A stretch of DNA of 64,000 nucleotides, taken from NCBI GenBank assembly GCA_947652115.1, contig OX393572.1:12689276-12753275 (forward strand). The letters run 5' to 3'. Position numbers and translations under genes: made by a program. The notes beneath the pieces are model-generated. The model did no database searches, was not told the origin of the DNA, and saw only the letters and a program-made list of their open reading frames with translations. How positions within the stretch are numbered: the first letter of the stretch is position 1; each line of letters begins with the position of its first letter. Below are positions 19,893 to 33,350 of this stretch, piece after piece. The DNA comes from Blastomussa wellsi (Eukaryota > Cnidaria > Anthozoa > Scleractinia > Plerogyridae).

Positions 19893-20268
19893 TCAGTTAA
19901 ACATGACGTCACGGTTACCTTTCGCAGAGGATTGGCACTGTTCCTTCCACCTCCGTCTATTGTCAGCAAGTGGCGCGACCCAGGCCCTCTCCTTGTCCCC
20001 ACGCCCCTCTAAGCCAAGTTCCGCCGCCGCCTGGGAAGTCTTTGTCTCTAGTAGTGTGTCCAGCATTTCGCTGCACACGTCGAATGCTGGCATTACAACA
20101 AATTCAATAAAACCTGAGGAAAGATTGAATAAGGGCAAGTATATTTTCTTTTTTTCAATTTGATTTTCTGATAATTTTGAGGCCACAAAACTAAAAGAAA
20201 GTGAAATAAGTCAGGCGTAGCAAGCCGAGTTCTTGTCCAAACAAACTAAATAGACTACAAAAGAATAG

Positions 20269-20313
<45 letters not shown>

Positions 20314-21814
20314 GTATAACAATATAATTTGGTTTTATCAACTGGGTTGATAATGTCAATTGGCCACCGTAAAGAGATTCAAGAGCTGACGTTTCGAGCG
20401 TTAGCCCTTCGTCGGAGCGAATCAAGGAATTGTGCGTCGTGTGTTTTTATATACAGAAAGGAGCTTCGCTATTGGCTGATGCCTGGTTACGTGAAAACTT
20501 CGGAATAAATTAGTTGAATGAAAAGCGTTCGTTGATACCGTGAGGATTAAGAGTGCCGATTTGAAAAAGCTGTGGACGAAGATCCTGCTTGATTGCACGT
20601 TGGATCTCACAGTAGATCTAATCAGCCAAACTTGAAAAATAAATGAACGACGATAAGTCAAAGACTACTGCAAGGCTGAAACAAGGTATATTTTGTCCAA
20701 AGCAGGAACTATTTAGTTTTCACAGACAAGTTGAGATTTTCTTGTTTCCAGTTACGTACCTAACTGACTCTCAGGAATACACGTAACTGAACGGTCACAT
20801 AGTGGAGAAATAGGTAATCCCATTTCTAGCTCACGGTCACCCTGGTGATATAACAGAAAAACACGCATGATAAGAGAGGAGTAATGTCACGCACTTTGCA
20901 CCGAAGCTGAACTCACGCAACCAAGTCACGCTGTTGAAGTGGAAGGACGACAAAGGTACAAGATGCGGAAGACGTAATTCACATAATTCATATTCTGTAT
21001 ACAGTTTGAGACATAAGACAAGGAGATCCTTGGCAAGCAAAAAAAAGGATAAAATAGCATGTCATTGATTACCTGACAGAAGAATTCTTCCATGATACGA
21101 GAGGTCCACTGACGATGTAGTTCCCAGTCTTTCGCAGGGTTGCTGATATCGGCCACGTGGAGAATGAACTCCAGAGCCTGACTCTTTTCTATTTGACTTA
21201 AAATACAAAACGGAAAGTTTCCAAATCAAACTAAATCTGATTCGCATTATCAGGCAAATCGTGTCCCGAAAGGCCACCTCCTTCCCGCAGCGCCACTTTC
21301 GGTTTTCGAGGTGAGACTTAATTAACTAGGTATCTTGATCGTGAGCGCCATATTAGAGGACAATGGGAGCACAATTCAAAGCATTCTCGTCACCATAGCA
21401 CGAGAAACGAAGGGCTCTGGAGACAAAGGATTTCCAGTCCTAGATTCCAGGACTGCCGGACTTCACGTATATAGTATTGATGTTTCTACACGCTGTGTGA
21501 TGCAATATGGCGGCCGGCGAACATTTTGACTTCCGTTTAAGATTTCTTTGTTCCCAAACAGCCAATAATAAAAATTCAATTTGTTTTGAAAACCGTATGT
21601 CCCCAGAGCCTTTCATTTTTCGTGCCAAGGCCCTGCCGGCTAAGAGGAACTAAAAGGGATATGGGGACGAGAATGAATCCAAAAGTGAGAATTCTAGATT
21701 CAGAGCATTAGCAGTTAACTTTTCCGATCTCGGTTGACATATAAGTCTTTTCTGAGGGCATCACAACGGGAGGCAACGTGGACGAGTGGTTTAACCCTTT
21801 ACTCCCCAAGAGTG

Positions 21815-21861
<47 letters not shown>

Positions 21862-21931
21862 AGGGAGACCCCTTGGGGCTTAAAGGGTTAAAAACTATCT
21901 CCCTTAACCCTTTACTCCACAAGAGTGACTC

Positions 21932-21974
<43 letters not shown>

Positions 21975-22041
21975 AGGGAGACCCCTTGGGGCTTAAAGGG
22001 TTAAAAAACTGTCTCCCTTAACCCTTTACTCCCCAAGAGTG

Positions 22042-22088
<47 letters not shown>

Positions 22089-25000
22089 AGGGAGACTCCT
22101 TGGGGCTAAAAGGGTTAAGGCGATCTTTAGGTCCCGTGTTCAAGGCCTCGATCCTGCTACTAGCTGGTCTGCCTCTTGCCAGTTGGGATTTTTTAACTAT
22201 GCTTACAATATTTGTTTCCTTTGTTTCAGTGACATGCCTGAAAACTAGCTACGCTTTGTGCTTATGAAGCTAAGCGTATTGCCACTATAATAAACCTTTG
22301 CATATACATTTTTGCGTATTATACAATTGCTTTCGTACCTGCCAAGAACTGATAGGGCAGCCTTCATGGCTCGGAGTTGTTCGAAATGAGAAGACATGTC
22401 CGTCGCCAGCACCATGTCAACGACAAGAGAACGTATGTCACTGTAAAATTAGTGTAAGCAATTTATGAATTTTATTGAATGGCAAGTTAAATATTAATTA
22501 AGGCCCTGGCAAACGTGTACACAGATTGCGGACACATGCATTTTCACGGACACAAATGTTACCCCTGTTTGCCTGCACTCGCCACATTGTGGTGGACACA
22601 AAATTTGTGTCCGAGACAAAAATGTTCATCCAATTTTTTTTCAGAAACATTTTGTGTCCACAACAATTGTTTCCCGGTTTGCGAACTCAAGTAACCGTCA
22701 CGAGCAACAATGGCACCTCGTTCACCAAGGCCTTTAAAAATGCAGGCTGTCTGCAATGAAGGCCAAAGGATGTACGTAATACTTAAACAGACCTATACCA
22801 AGAAACACTAAATACAACAGAGTTGATTTCCAGCAATTACAGTATATGTTTGCAGGCAAAGAAAAAAGAAACGGAAGAAAGGATACTCACCTGTATTGTT
22901 CTGGAGTTAAATTTGCCAAGATGTCTAGTTCTCGCTACAAAGGGAAAGAGGCAAAAATGATTGCTTTGTGCCAAAAATCGGAAGCACGACCGAACGAAGA
23001 TGAACAGTTTTTTTACGTTAAAAATTCAAAGCTTAGTGTAACAGAAGATTAAAATTACTTACGCTTTTCAAAAGCGTGAATGCAGTGCATAAGTGATGGT
23101 TTTCGAGTACGCATCGATCGTTATACAACAGCGCTAGGTCTGATCTGAAAACAAAAATTGAAAATTCCTTGATTGTTTATCAAAACGTCTACAAATTAAA
23201 ATGAAACAAAAGTTAAAACATTTACCATTCTATTGATTGCGGTTATGCAACTCACTCACCCATTAAATAATTGGCATACGAGCAGCAATTACAGCGTAAT
23301 AATTTTTGACAAAAAACGAGAAAATTTCATTTAAGGAACGCTGTCGAGTACTATGGAACATCCGCGAGTCATGTGTATTTTTCAAAATACAAGCGACAAG
23401 TGGGATATCCCATGGTATACCACGAGTTACGCTGAATACTGCAACGGCTTTCCTGTATTCTGATTGGCTATATTTTCTATGACATGGCATTAATTCGAAT
23501 ATATTGAAGTGAAATGTAAAAAGATGGAGGCAGATCGCCAAAATTTAGGCTATTGGGTTTTTTCTTGCAGTGATGTAGCACTTAATTAATTAATGACAGA
23601 GTTTGCATCTCTTTACAAGAAGAAAAGACTCTACATGATGATAAGATAGTCACAAACAACTAACAGTTATATATAAAATGATCATTTTTAGGTACCTTGA
23701 ATTGACGTGAAAATTGTTTGTAGTCCCTGTATGGTCTACATCGTGTATGATGGCGGAAAGAAGAATTCCAAACACCTCTAGGTCACTCATGCAGTGCTGC
23801 AATAGGTAGGAAAATGTTTAGTTCTCAGCCTTTATAGCGCAGTAAGACGGTTGAGTATTTGCTATTCTGAAATGAAGTTTACAGGAAGAGTGTGCTTTCT
23901 GCTCTCGGTTTACCAAAGTAAAAGACCTGAAGAACGAATGCCTACCCCTAGTTTAAAGTCGATTAATTCTAATAATACTGAAAGATAGAGCGGGTTTCAA
24001 TTGCGTGTCGAAAGTATTAGTAATAAGCGAATTACTTTGCTATTGCATTACTACGGTCAGTGATTGGCTTAAGGAGCAAACGCGCAAGGTTCGCCGGAAG
24101 ACACGAGAAAGACGGCGAGGAGTTTGGGGCGAGAACACGAAAAAAGAGGCTTTTTTTTCTGGACTCGCCGGATCGTTTCGCTTGTCGACTCGTTCTCGTA
24201 GCCTTGCAGCTCCTTCATGTACGTTCGCGCAGTGGCTAATTATTACCATCTTCGGTTACCTTCTCTCCCAGTTTATCTTCTTTCAAAAATTAAAATATGC
24301 AAAACTCAAAAATAAAACAAATAACCAACTTGACAAGTAATCCAAGGTATGAAATGTCTGAATCTTTCATGCAAGCAGAGTCTCGCGAAGTCAATTGAAC
24401 TTCCATGTATCAACGAGGGGACCTCTTAGTATAAGCCCTGAGGTTTTTTGGAGGTCTCTTCACCACTTATTTCTCATATCTTTTGTTTTGTTATTTTTTT
24501 TTTATTAAATGATGTAAATGTGAGGTAAATAAACAACTCTTTATCAATAGCTTGATATTTAACGATGGCAAGAGAAGGACGCGAACGTCGGTGAAGGAAG
24601 CTTGAAATAAACACAGATTTTGGATTTTCAGGAGCACGAAACATGAACAGTATACGCTTTCAAGACATATGTCCCTTAGAAAAAGCACGAACGGAATAGA
24701 AAGGTAAAAAGTGAACAGGACACAATGTATACAGAATTTGTTACGTCACTTACCATCAACCCAACGCGTGACAGGAAATAGTGCACAGAATGCGCTACAT
24801 CAGTTGCGTGACACTCGTTGTGATAACGGTTACATGGTCTGTTGTAGCCTTCCTCGATAGCTAACAAGAATCGGTCCAGAGTTGCTGTTGTAATCTGTTA
24901 AAAATAAAACCCTAACTCGGCTTAAAGAATCCAGGAGTTCCATTTTTCGTGCTTTTCCTTAAAATTAAATAAAGACGATTAAGGAGGAGCAATGTCACGA

Positions 25001-28000
25001 GCTAGCATTAAATCATACACACAAGAGCCTAAAGACGACTTTACACCGATGGAAACTTACTAATAATGTCTTTAGTTTTGTCAAAAATTACTATTATTAC
25101 GGTATAAATTAAATGAGTGATATACTTGTAATACCATCAGGAGCTTAATCATAGATCTCCGCATGAAATAGGTAGGCTGATTTTTCAAGTTCTGTTCTGT
25201 GCCTTAGCTTTCATCCTTCCTTCAACCATCTTTACGTGCAACGCTCGTTTCGCGAATGAGCAAACGTATATACTCATAATTTTTGTGTTGTTTTATTAAA
25301 AAGTAAGAGAAAGAGAAATGGTCGTAAAATTGTCCATTTAACAAATTAGGAAGTGGTTGAGTGGCTAATTATAAAAATTGAAATCCATAGTTGTCTAGAC
25401 AACACGGTATTTCATCCTACCTTAAATTTTGCTACAAGATCATATCGTGTGAAGAGCTCGTGGCCAATATAACGAAGAGGATGCCCTTCCGTTATGTCGC
25501 TAAACGTAAAGGGGTCAAAAGTCCACTTGTCTAAATTCTATGGAAGGGAATTTAAATAACAAGTGGCCGTTAGATTAAGGAAACAGAAGTAAACAGACAA
25601 GCAGACAGACAGATAGCCCGACAGAGAGACTGGGGGCCTGACGGACAGACAGACAGACTGACAGACCGACAGACAGACAGACAGGCAGACTGACTGACAG
25701 ACAGACAGACAGACAGACAGACAGATAGCCCGACAGAGAGACAGGCGGCCTGCCGGACAGACAGACAGACAGACAGGCAGACTGACTGACAGACAGACAA
25801 ATGGACAAACAGACAGATAAACAGACAGGAAGACAGACAGACAAACAAACAGACAGACAGATAGTCCGACCGACAGATAGAAAGACAGACGGACGGCAGA
25901 CAGATATAAGAAGTGGTATAATATGGAGGATGGGTACATAGCACCAGTTCGTTTGACCTTTGATACAAACATCGATATACTCACCTTAAAGTAAAGCTGA
26001 ACTCCCTCTGGGACTTGAAATTTCGATTTCTCGGCCATATTTTGATAAATTCTACAAGATTGAATAAATAAATTGAGGCGGAAAACATAACGTTAATATG
26101 TCAGAATCTAAAGTAGATAAGTCGATGACTTGGACTTCTACATGAACACTTCTTCGGACGACATTTTATTCTCTGTGAAACGGCTACCCGCTTGTTCTAC
26201 GTTTTCCTTTGTAGCCTATGAATTGAAAAATGTTATTATTTACCAGCTTAAAACGTATCCTTTGAAATACACGATTCCATATAGGGCTAAAATTGTCGAT
26301 ATTTCAAGTTTTTAAACTCCTGCAACGGGCATTTTTTTCGTCTTTCTGTTATATTTCTCAATCAGTGATTGTGTCTCGTGTTGTTTCTGTCACTGAATAA
26401 GAGAAATTCGGCTTTTGAAAGAAGTTGATGTTAAGTAGTCTAAAATAGGGTCCAGATTGCAAATTTTATGAAACAAGTGATAAATAACATCCTCAAACTC
26501 ATTAATAATTCATCACGTTAAAACAAAGGAATTCAGAACCGAATCCGTGGTTTGGAAATGTGATTTTAATTAGCATAGATTTTTACGATTTAATTTCTTC
26601 GTTTTCTCCGTAGTTTTAATTTCGATCGAGAAGATATATCAAACACTCGAGACAGTGTTTCATCACATTTCCAAACACCTCGAAGCTCGTCAAAAGCACT
26701 CCGCTGCGCGTGGTATTTTCAACTCTCTTCTCGGTGTTTGGAAATGTGATGAAACATTGTCTCTCGTGTTTGATATATTACTTTTATAATGATAAAAAAA
26801 TGTAAAAGATTATCGCTTTTAAAATTCCTGTGCGTCGCCATGTTTGATTTTATGACGTCACTGCGTTGTCCTTATGGTTATTAATGAGCGGGCGATAATC
26901 TTTTTCTCGATTTATGAGTATGAAATGTCGTATCTCCTTCATCTGGTAAAATTTGTAATTTGGACACTATTTGAGACAACTTAACGTCAACTTGACAAAG
27001 CATTCTGGTGGAAAAAAAGTGCAGCTAGCAAAAGATTAAAGGACGGGGCTCAGTGGTTTGGTTCCGGGGGTGTCCAAAGTTGAGTAATAATAGGCGATTC
27101 TGCCGGTGCAAAAATTTAAGCCTCAAACAAGTAGTAAAAAGAGGTCGGTTAAAGAAGGGGGTAGGATCCCCCGAGCCCCACCCCCCCTCCCACCCTGGAC
27201 TAGTTGCAAGTGAGAAGAAACGAGGCTGGCTTCGAATGAAGAACATTGACAATAATTGTAACTGACAATCATGATAAATTCGGCTAAAGTTTTCAAAATG
27301 TACTATCCGCGACCGCGCTCCTTCAAACCTTTCGTTGTCTTTCAGAAAATGTGAATCGGTTACACAACTCGTACTTTAAACATCAGTGTCAAATATGACG
27401 ATAACTCACCGTTTTACGTAAAGGCTAGCCTTAACAGCTTGTACAACGCTACGAAATGTATGTCTCCTGGCCAAACTCTTTCTGCGCATGCCAGGTGTTG
27501 TTCGCGCAAATGTCGTCGCGATCCACTCTCGTACCTCGTCATTGACGTCATCTGCGTAAAGACTACTTTCCAACTCTTCATCTAGGTCGCTCAAAGCCCC
27601 CGTGGACCCCCTGAAAACAAACAGAAAATCTTAATTTCAGGGGGCGGGAGAGCGAAGACTTTACTTCTAATGTACAAAATGCTGTTACACGCGCGAATTG
27701 CCCGATTTCATACGGGGGGGAATGGTAACGAAATCCGTATATTATGGGATTATTCAACACAAGACCCACATAGTCAGAAAGTGCACACCGAGCATTACAA
27801 AATCCGTAAGTTTGGTGTTAATCAGGCCAATATTAAAGGAGATATAGCCATTCAAAAGCTTGAAAATTTACTAAGAAATGTATGGATTGCCGGACACTGT
27901 CCGGACTCCATATATTTCTTAGTAAATTTTGGAGTTTTTGGTTGGCTGTATCTCGTTCAATATTAGACCAATAAGCACCAAACTTGAGGATCTTGTAAAG

Positions 28001-31000
28001 CTCGGTGTGCTCTTTCTGAGCAGGTGGGTCTTGTTTTGAGTAATCCCATAAGATACAGACAAGGACCCAGTCCCCCCGTATGAAATCAGGCAATGGCTTT
28101 TTATTGGAGCTACGTAACGATATTTTCAGTCATTTTTTGCGATGAACAAAATTACCCTTAAAATGTTTGAAACCTAAACCTAATAGTTTACTAAGGCAGA
28201 AAAACAGCAATGAGGTGATGCTAAACTAGAACAGTTTAAATGACAAATGACGAAAAATTTAGGCTAAATTTTTAACAATGTACACACCCTGACGAAGCTC
28301 CTTTAACGGACAAAAGTTGAAACTCTTGGGACCTTGGAAGAGTTCTCAAACACCGTTCTGGGACACAGTTTTGCTACATGGCCAGTTTCTTGAGCTTCAT
28401 GAAAGAGTCTAAATATTATGCCTTTTTACTACGGTGGGGTTACGTCACATTTCCCGAGACGGCTATTGGCTATCCCGACGGGAACGCTTTTAGTACAGTA
28501 GTCGCTTGACGCACTTGAATTTTTCCGCGTTTTTCAGGGGTTGAAAGTTTTCTCGCACGTCCCAACAGATACAGGTTTTCCCGCACTTAGTACCTTTCTA
28601 TCTCGCATTTCTTAGGATTTATGTCATTACGATTTAAACTATACTTAACATACGGCCAACGCTAGCGTATATCCACATGACGATGACCAACTCGAAAGCT
28701 CATTGGCTACTTTGGTCACGGAACACTATTAATTATTGTCTCGACTAGTTAATTTCTATGAGTGTACTTTTATTTTCCTGTAATAACTGTATAGAGTTTT
28801 ATGTTTAGTTTTCTGTAAACAGTGTGCAATAACCTTAAACCGGGAGCTAGTTTTAACCGCGAACATGAACACATTTCCCGCGCTTTCGAAGCTTGGTGCG
28901 TCCGTTGTGTAGCTCTGTAATTACCTGTTTCCTAGCAACCATATAAAAACATGTTTTGTCTAAAAGCTTAGTTGTCTTTCCATGCATACCTGTAATCCCT
29001 CAGGGGCGCTGTAGTCGCTGCTTTGTCTAACATGGCGACAGCAATTCCCAGTTCCTGTTTGACGTCTGTTACTGACAAACTCTTTCCAGAATCCAGTTGA
29101 TCCATAATTTCGCGCAATCTAAACGTTTTATAAAATGAATAAATAAAACCAAATTTATAAGGATCGAAAATTTGAAGCAAAATTTTAGCATTGGGTTTCT
29201 GATTGCTGTTAAGTTGCCTTGGTAAATCATAAAGCGAACGGCAACAAATTTAAGTACTAGCACCATTTGTGATGAAAATCGGGAAAGGTCACAGAATTTG
29301 GAGTTTTGACATCACGTCAGTTGCAGGTAAGTACGGTTGGTTTTACTCATTTCTGCTCCTTTGAACTCTACTAAAATTTAAAAAGTGTTAATATCAATTA
29401 AAAAACTTTGAAACTTGTAGTACGTATAGACCTAAAAAAGATTAAAAATAAACTAAATTTTCGAATGTCATTTTACTCCCCCAAGTCAACAGAACGTTTG
29501 TAAATTAGCCTCACTAACCTCGGGAAATTCTTTTGAATTACCAACTCAAAAATGAGGTTATTGAGGCTAATTTAAATGAATACAAAAATAAATTTAAACT
29601 GGCAGCCATTTATGCATAGGATCTATGGTGCATGTCTTTGTGTTGCAAACTAAGCTGCAATTTTCAAAACAAACAGGATTTTGGATGCTTTACATTTTCA
29701 AACTTTTCACAGTTGTACTTTTCAGTTTTCGCCTGCGATCGTTTTAGAACATCGAATAGGTTTCCACGAAAATCTTAGGTAACGCTTGTTGTGAACAATA
29801 ATATTGTACTGAAATTAATTGTTGTTTCATCATACGTTAACATACACTCCAGATCATTTTCAAAATTCTCGGTTAGTAAACATTACCCTATAAAATTCTG
29901 CTAATTAAAGATTAGTAGCGGCTACTCGTGGCGGTCCACAAATAAGCTTCTTTAATATTAGGCAATTGTCATGCGTTTTTGCGACATTACAAAGCTGCGA
30001 CCTGAAAACGTCTTCATGTCTTGATTTACGATGTGTCCACTACCTTGATCATGCCGATATCTAGCACGACCTTGAGGTTAATTAAAACGTGATATCATCG
30101 AGACACTCCAATTTGACTCATGGAATAATAAACAGGAACATAAGGTATTTTACTTCTATTTTTTACAACATTTGAAGGATGTATGGTAATCAGATCCAGT
30201 CAGCATATTTAAAGAGGAAAACTGTGAGTGGCCCCGATTTGCAGCGTGAAGGGCATCGTTCTCGTTTAAAAAAATTCTATTTCCTCGTGCTAGATTAGGC
30301 TTTGTTTCGGATAAAACCAAGATAAAATAATAGATATACAGTAAACTTTTATCATAATGGACACCTCTGTATGGCGCCTGATGTTGATCTCAGCAGCAAT
30401 CCGCTTTTTTCAGTCATTTTACTGTATATAAACTCTTTTTCGGCTGGACATCTCTCCTAGACGGACAGCATAAGCCGGTCCCGATGGTGCTCGACTTTGA
30501 GAGAGGTACTGAGTAATTGCACAAACGAAAACCAGACGTTTTCAAGAAGGATGTTACTACCAGATATATTTGCTAACGTAATAAATATCTGTTGCAGTAT
30601 CTATAAATCTGCAATGAAGTATAATTTTATTACTGATTATAATATAGATACATGTACGCATGTACGATTCTGCGCGAGCTCTTATTTATCAGAGTTTCTC
30701 AAACTCATTAATAATTCATCACGTTAAAACAAAGGAAATCAGAACCGTAACCGTGGTTTGGAAATGTGATCTTAATTAGCATATATTTTTACGATTTTAT
30801 TTCTTCGTTTTCTCCGTACTTTTAGTTTCGATTGAGAAGATATATCAAACACTCGAGACAGTGTTTCATCACATTTCCAAACACCTCGAAGTTCGTCAAA
30901 AATATTCCGCTGCGCGTCGTATTTCCCCTCTCTTCTCGGTGTTTGGAAATGCGATGAAACACTGTCTCTCGTGTTTGATATATTACATAAAACACAGAAA

Positions 31001-33306
31001 AAGCATGTTTTACTGTTTTTCGTCACCTTTACTCAAGCGAAATTCGCAACAGATGCCGGAGAACTTTTCTATGAAGAAATTGAGCATTTGAGAACAGTCA
31101 CTAGAGAAATGTAGAAAACACTCCCCTGCGGCTCGTGTTTTCTACATTCCCTCGTGTTCTCAGATGCATAGTAAATGCTCGTCGTTTTGACAGCATAACA
31201 CATGGGTTAGGCTTCTTTATTTGTTAAATTAAATATGTTACACATTTGTTTCTTCAATTTTGCGATACATACTCTGCAACTCGGCTAAATCAAGACAACT
31301 GAAGGAAGGCACCCACAAAATATAAATTAGTACTGGATTGATGAGAGCAAGGTGGGGCACAGATTTCTCTTTGGAAAAAGTGTGATGAAATATCATTGTG
31401 TTTAAACCTGACTGATCCTGTGAACCACGATTAAGTTTGGATTGAATTACACAGTACGTAAAGTAATATATTAAAACCGATACATGCACAAATACGTATA
31501 CTAAACCGTACAAACGCAATAAGCTAATCGGACTGTCGGTGATTCCTCACTGTCAAATATGCACCATCTGATATTTTATGATGACTATATACTGAATGTA
31601 AGTGCATTTTTCCCAAACTACGGTTATCTAATGTTTATTTTCAGTCGGCGTAAGAAACAGACAAACCGTCGAAAACAGTCTGCATGCAGTAAGCTTACCA
31701 TACTGCCTATTGAAGCGACAGCTCGTATTTTAACGAGCTTGAATATAATCGAGCCAACTTGCTATATAAAGACTAGACTGACCTGGTATTTGTATTTAGA
31801 CAGAGAATTTCAATTACGATAAGATATTTTCAACGCCAAAATCGCATCGAATTTACATATTTACCTGAAGAAATCTGAAGACCAATTCCGGCTCGCATCA
31901 AAATGAAGCAAGTCGTGATGCCTCCATTCTCGTTGTTTCGCGGGAATGTCTTTGCTTTGAAAATAAACTTTTTTTTAGGATTAAACGTTTTATTACTTAA
32001 CCTTTGTTGCCCTCTTTAACTTCCATTATAGATTGAATTTCCCGGCCCTGTTCAAGCAGACATTCCGTTGAAAGAATTGTGTTGACATTACCGCCACAAC
32101 GCGAGTGCTGTGTTTTGGCGCCAAAAGAGAAAATTTAGCCTCGTCCTGGGATTGAGGTTAGTAGGTTCGATTGTTTGACGAGAGATATTTTAATTTAATT
32201 ACGATGGCACATTTCATTGGCTTAACCGTCCTGCGAAATCGCGCGGAATATCGCCTGATACTTAGCCGAGTTGGCTAAAATCAGACTATCTTCCACATAT
32301 TTTGCAATGTTTCAATTTTATATTTTTTTATGGTTAAATATTATTGTTCTCGGTATATTAGTATCATTTTGCTAGAGGCCTAATCAGCCTCATCAACCCG
32401 AGTTGAAATAAAGTTATCTATCTATCTAAGATTGAGTAGGATATTAGTTTTATTATTCAACAAATTGCCAGCGAACTATATTTAACAGCTAGAAAAGTTG
32501 CCGTTATGCGGCGCTCTGTGAGAATTCGGCTGAATTATCGTTACTTAACGTATATCACGAGATATGTGCCAAGTACAGATGACGTATAACAATCGCTTCA
32601 TGACCATGAATGGGCAACGTGATAATTTGCCCATATATGGTCATGATATGAAGCGATTGATATCCGTAATCTGTACTTGACAGATATCCTGCGATATACG
32701 TTAATTAAGTAAGGCACGCAAACTTTTCCGGATGTGAAATGCGCTTCGAATTCGTCGACAATTTGTTGAATAAATAAAACAGTTATCCTGCTCAATCTTG
32801 CGGAATATCGTGTGATTTTAGCCAACTCGGACAACGGCCTCGTCAACTAAGTATCAGGCGATTTCGCAGGATAATTGTTAAATATCCAACGCGCGCTCGT
32901 GGAATAATTGTTCAATTCATGATATTACAAAGGTGGTGTATGGATGGAAATCCTTTCTAACTCAAGTTAAAAATTATTATGGGTTACCTTGACAAGGCGA
33001 GGGCTGAAGCTTTGTCTGGAGAGAAGTTGGCAGGCTCATACGTCGTGTAACCATCACAGATATTACGCACTTCGTTTTCATTGCAGTTTGAGTCGCACGC
33101 ACATTCGACTGCTGGTACTGTAGTCACGTGAATATGTGGCTGAACGGTGTCTGTTGAACAAACAAGTCCATCAATCAATCAATCAAGCAATCAATCAATC
33201 AACCACTCACTCACTCACTCACTCACTCACTCACTCACTCAATCAATCAATCAATCAATCAACCACTCACTCACTCACTCAATCAATCAATCAATCAATC
33301 ACTCAC

Positions 33307-33350
<44 letters not shown>

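Noticed and set aside
19893..19919. A further PDE1 exon after a donor at 19918-19917
   Set aside because: A GT is present, but no convincing downstream exon in the right phase was found before CDKL1, and the frame reaches a stop 24 bases later.
25538..26038. Long cysteine/leucine/serine-rich minus-strand open frames
   Set aside because: They are translations of the (CAGA)n repeat; only the first residues belong to a real PDE1 exon (26051-25985).
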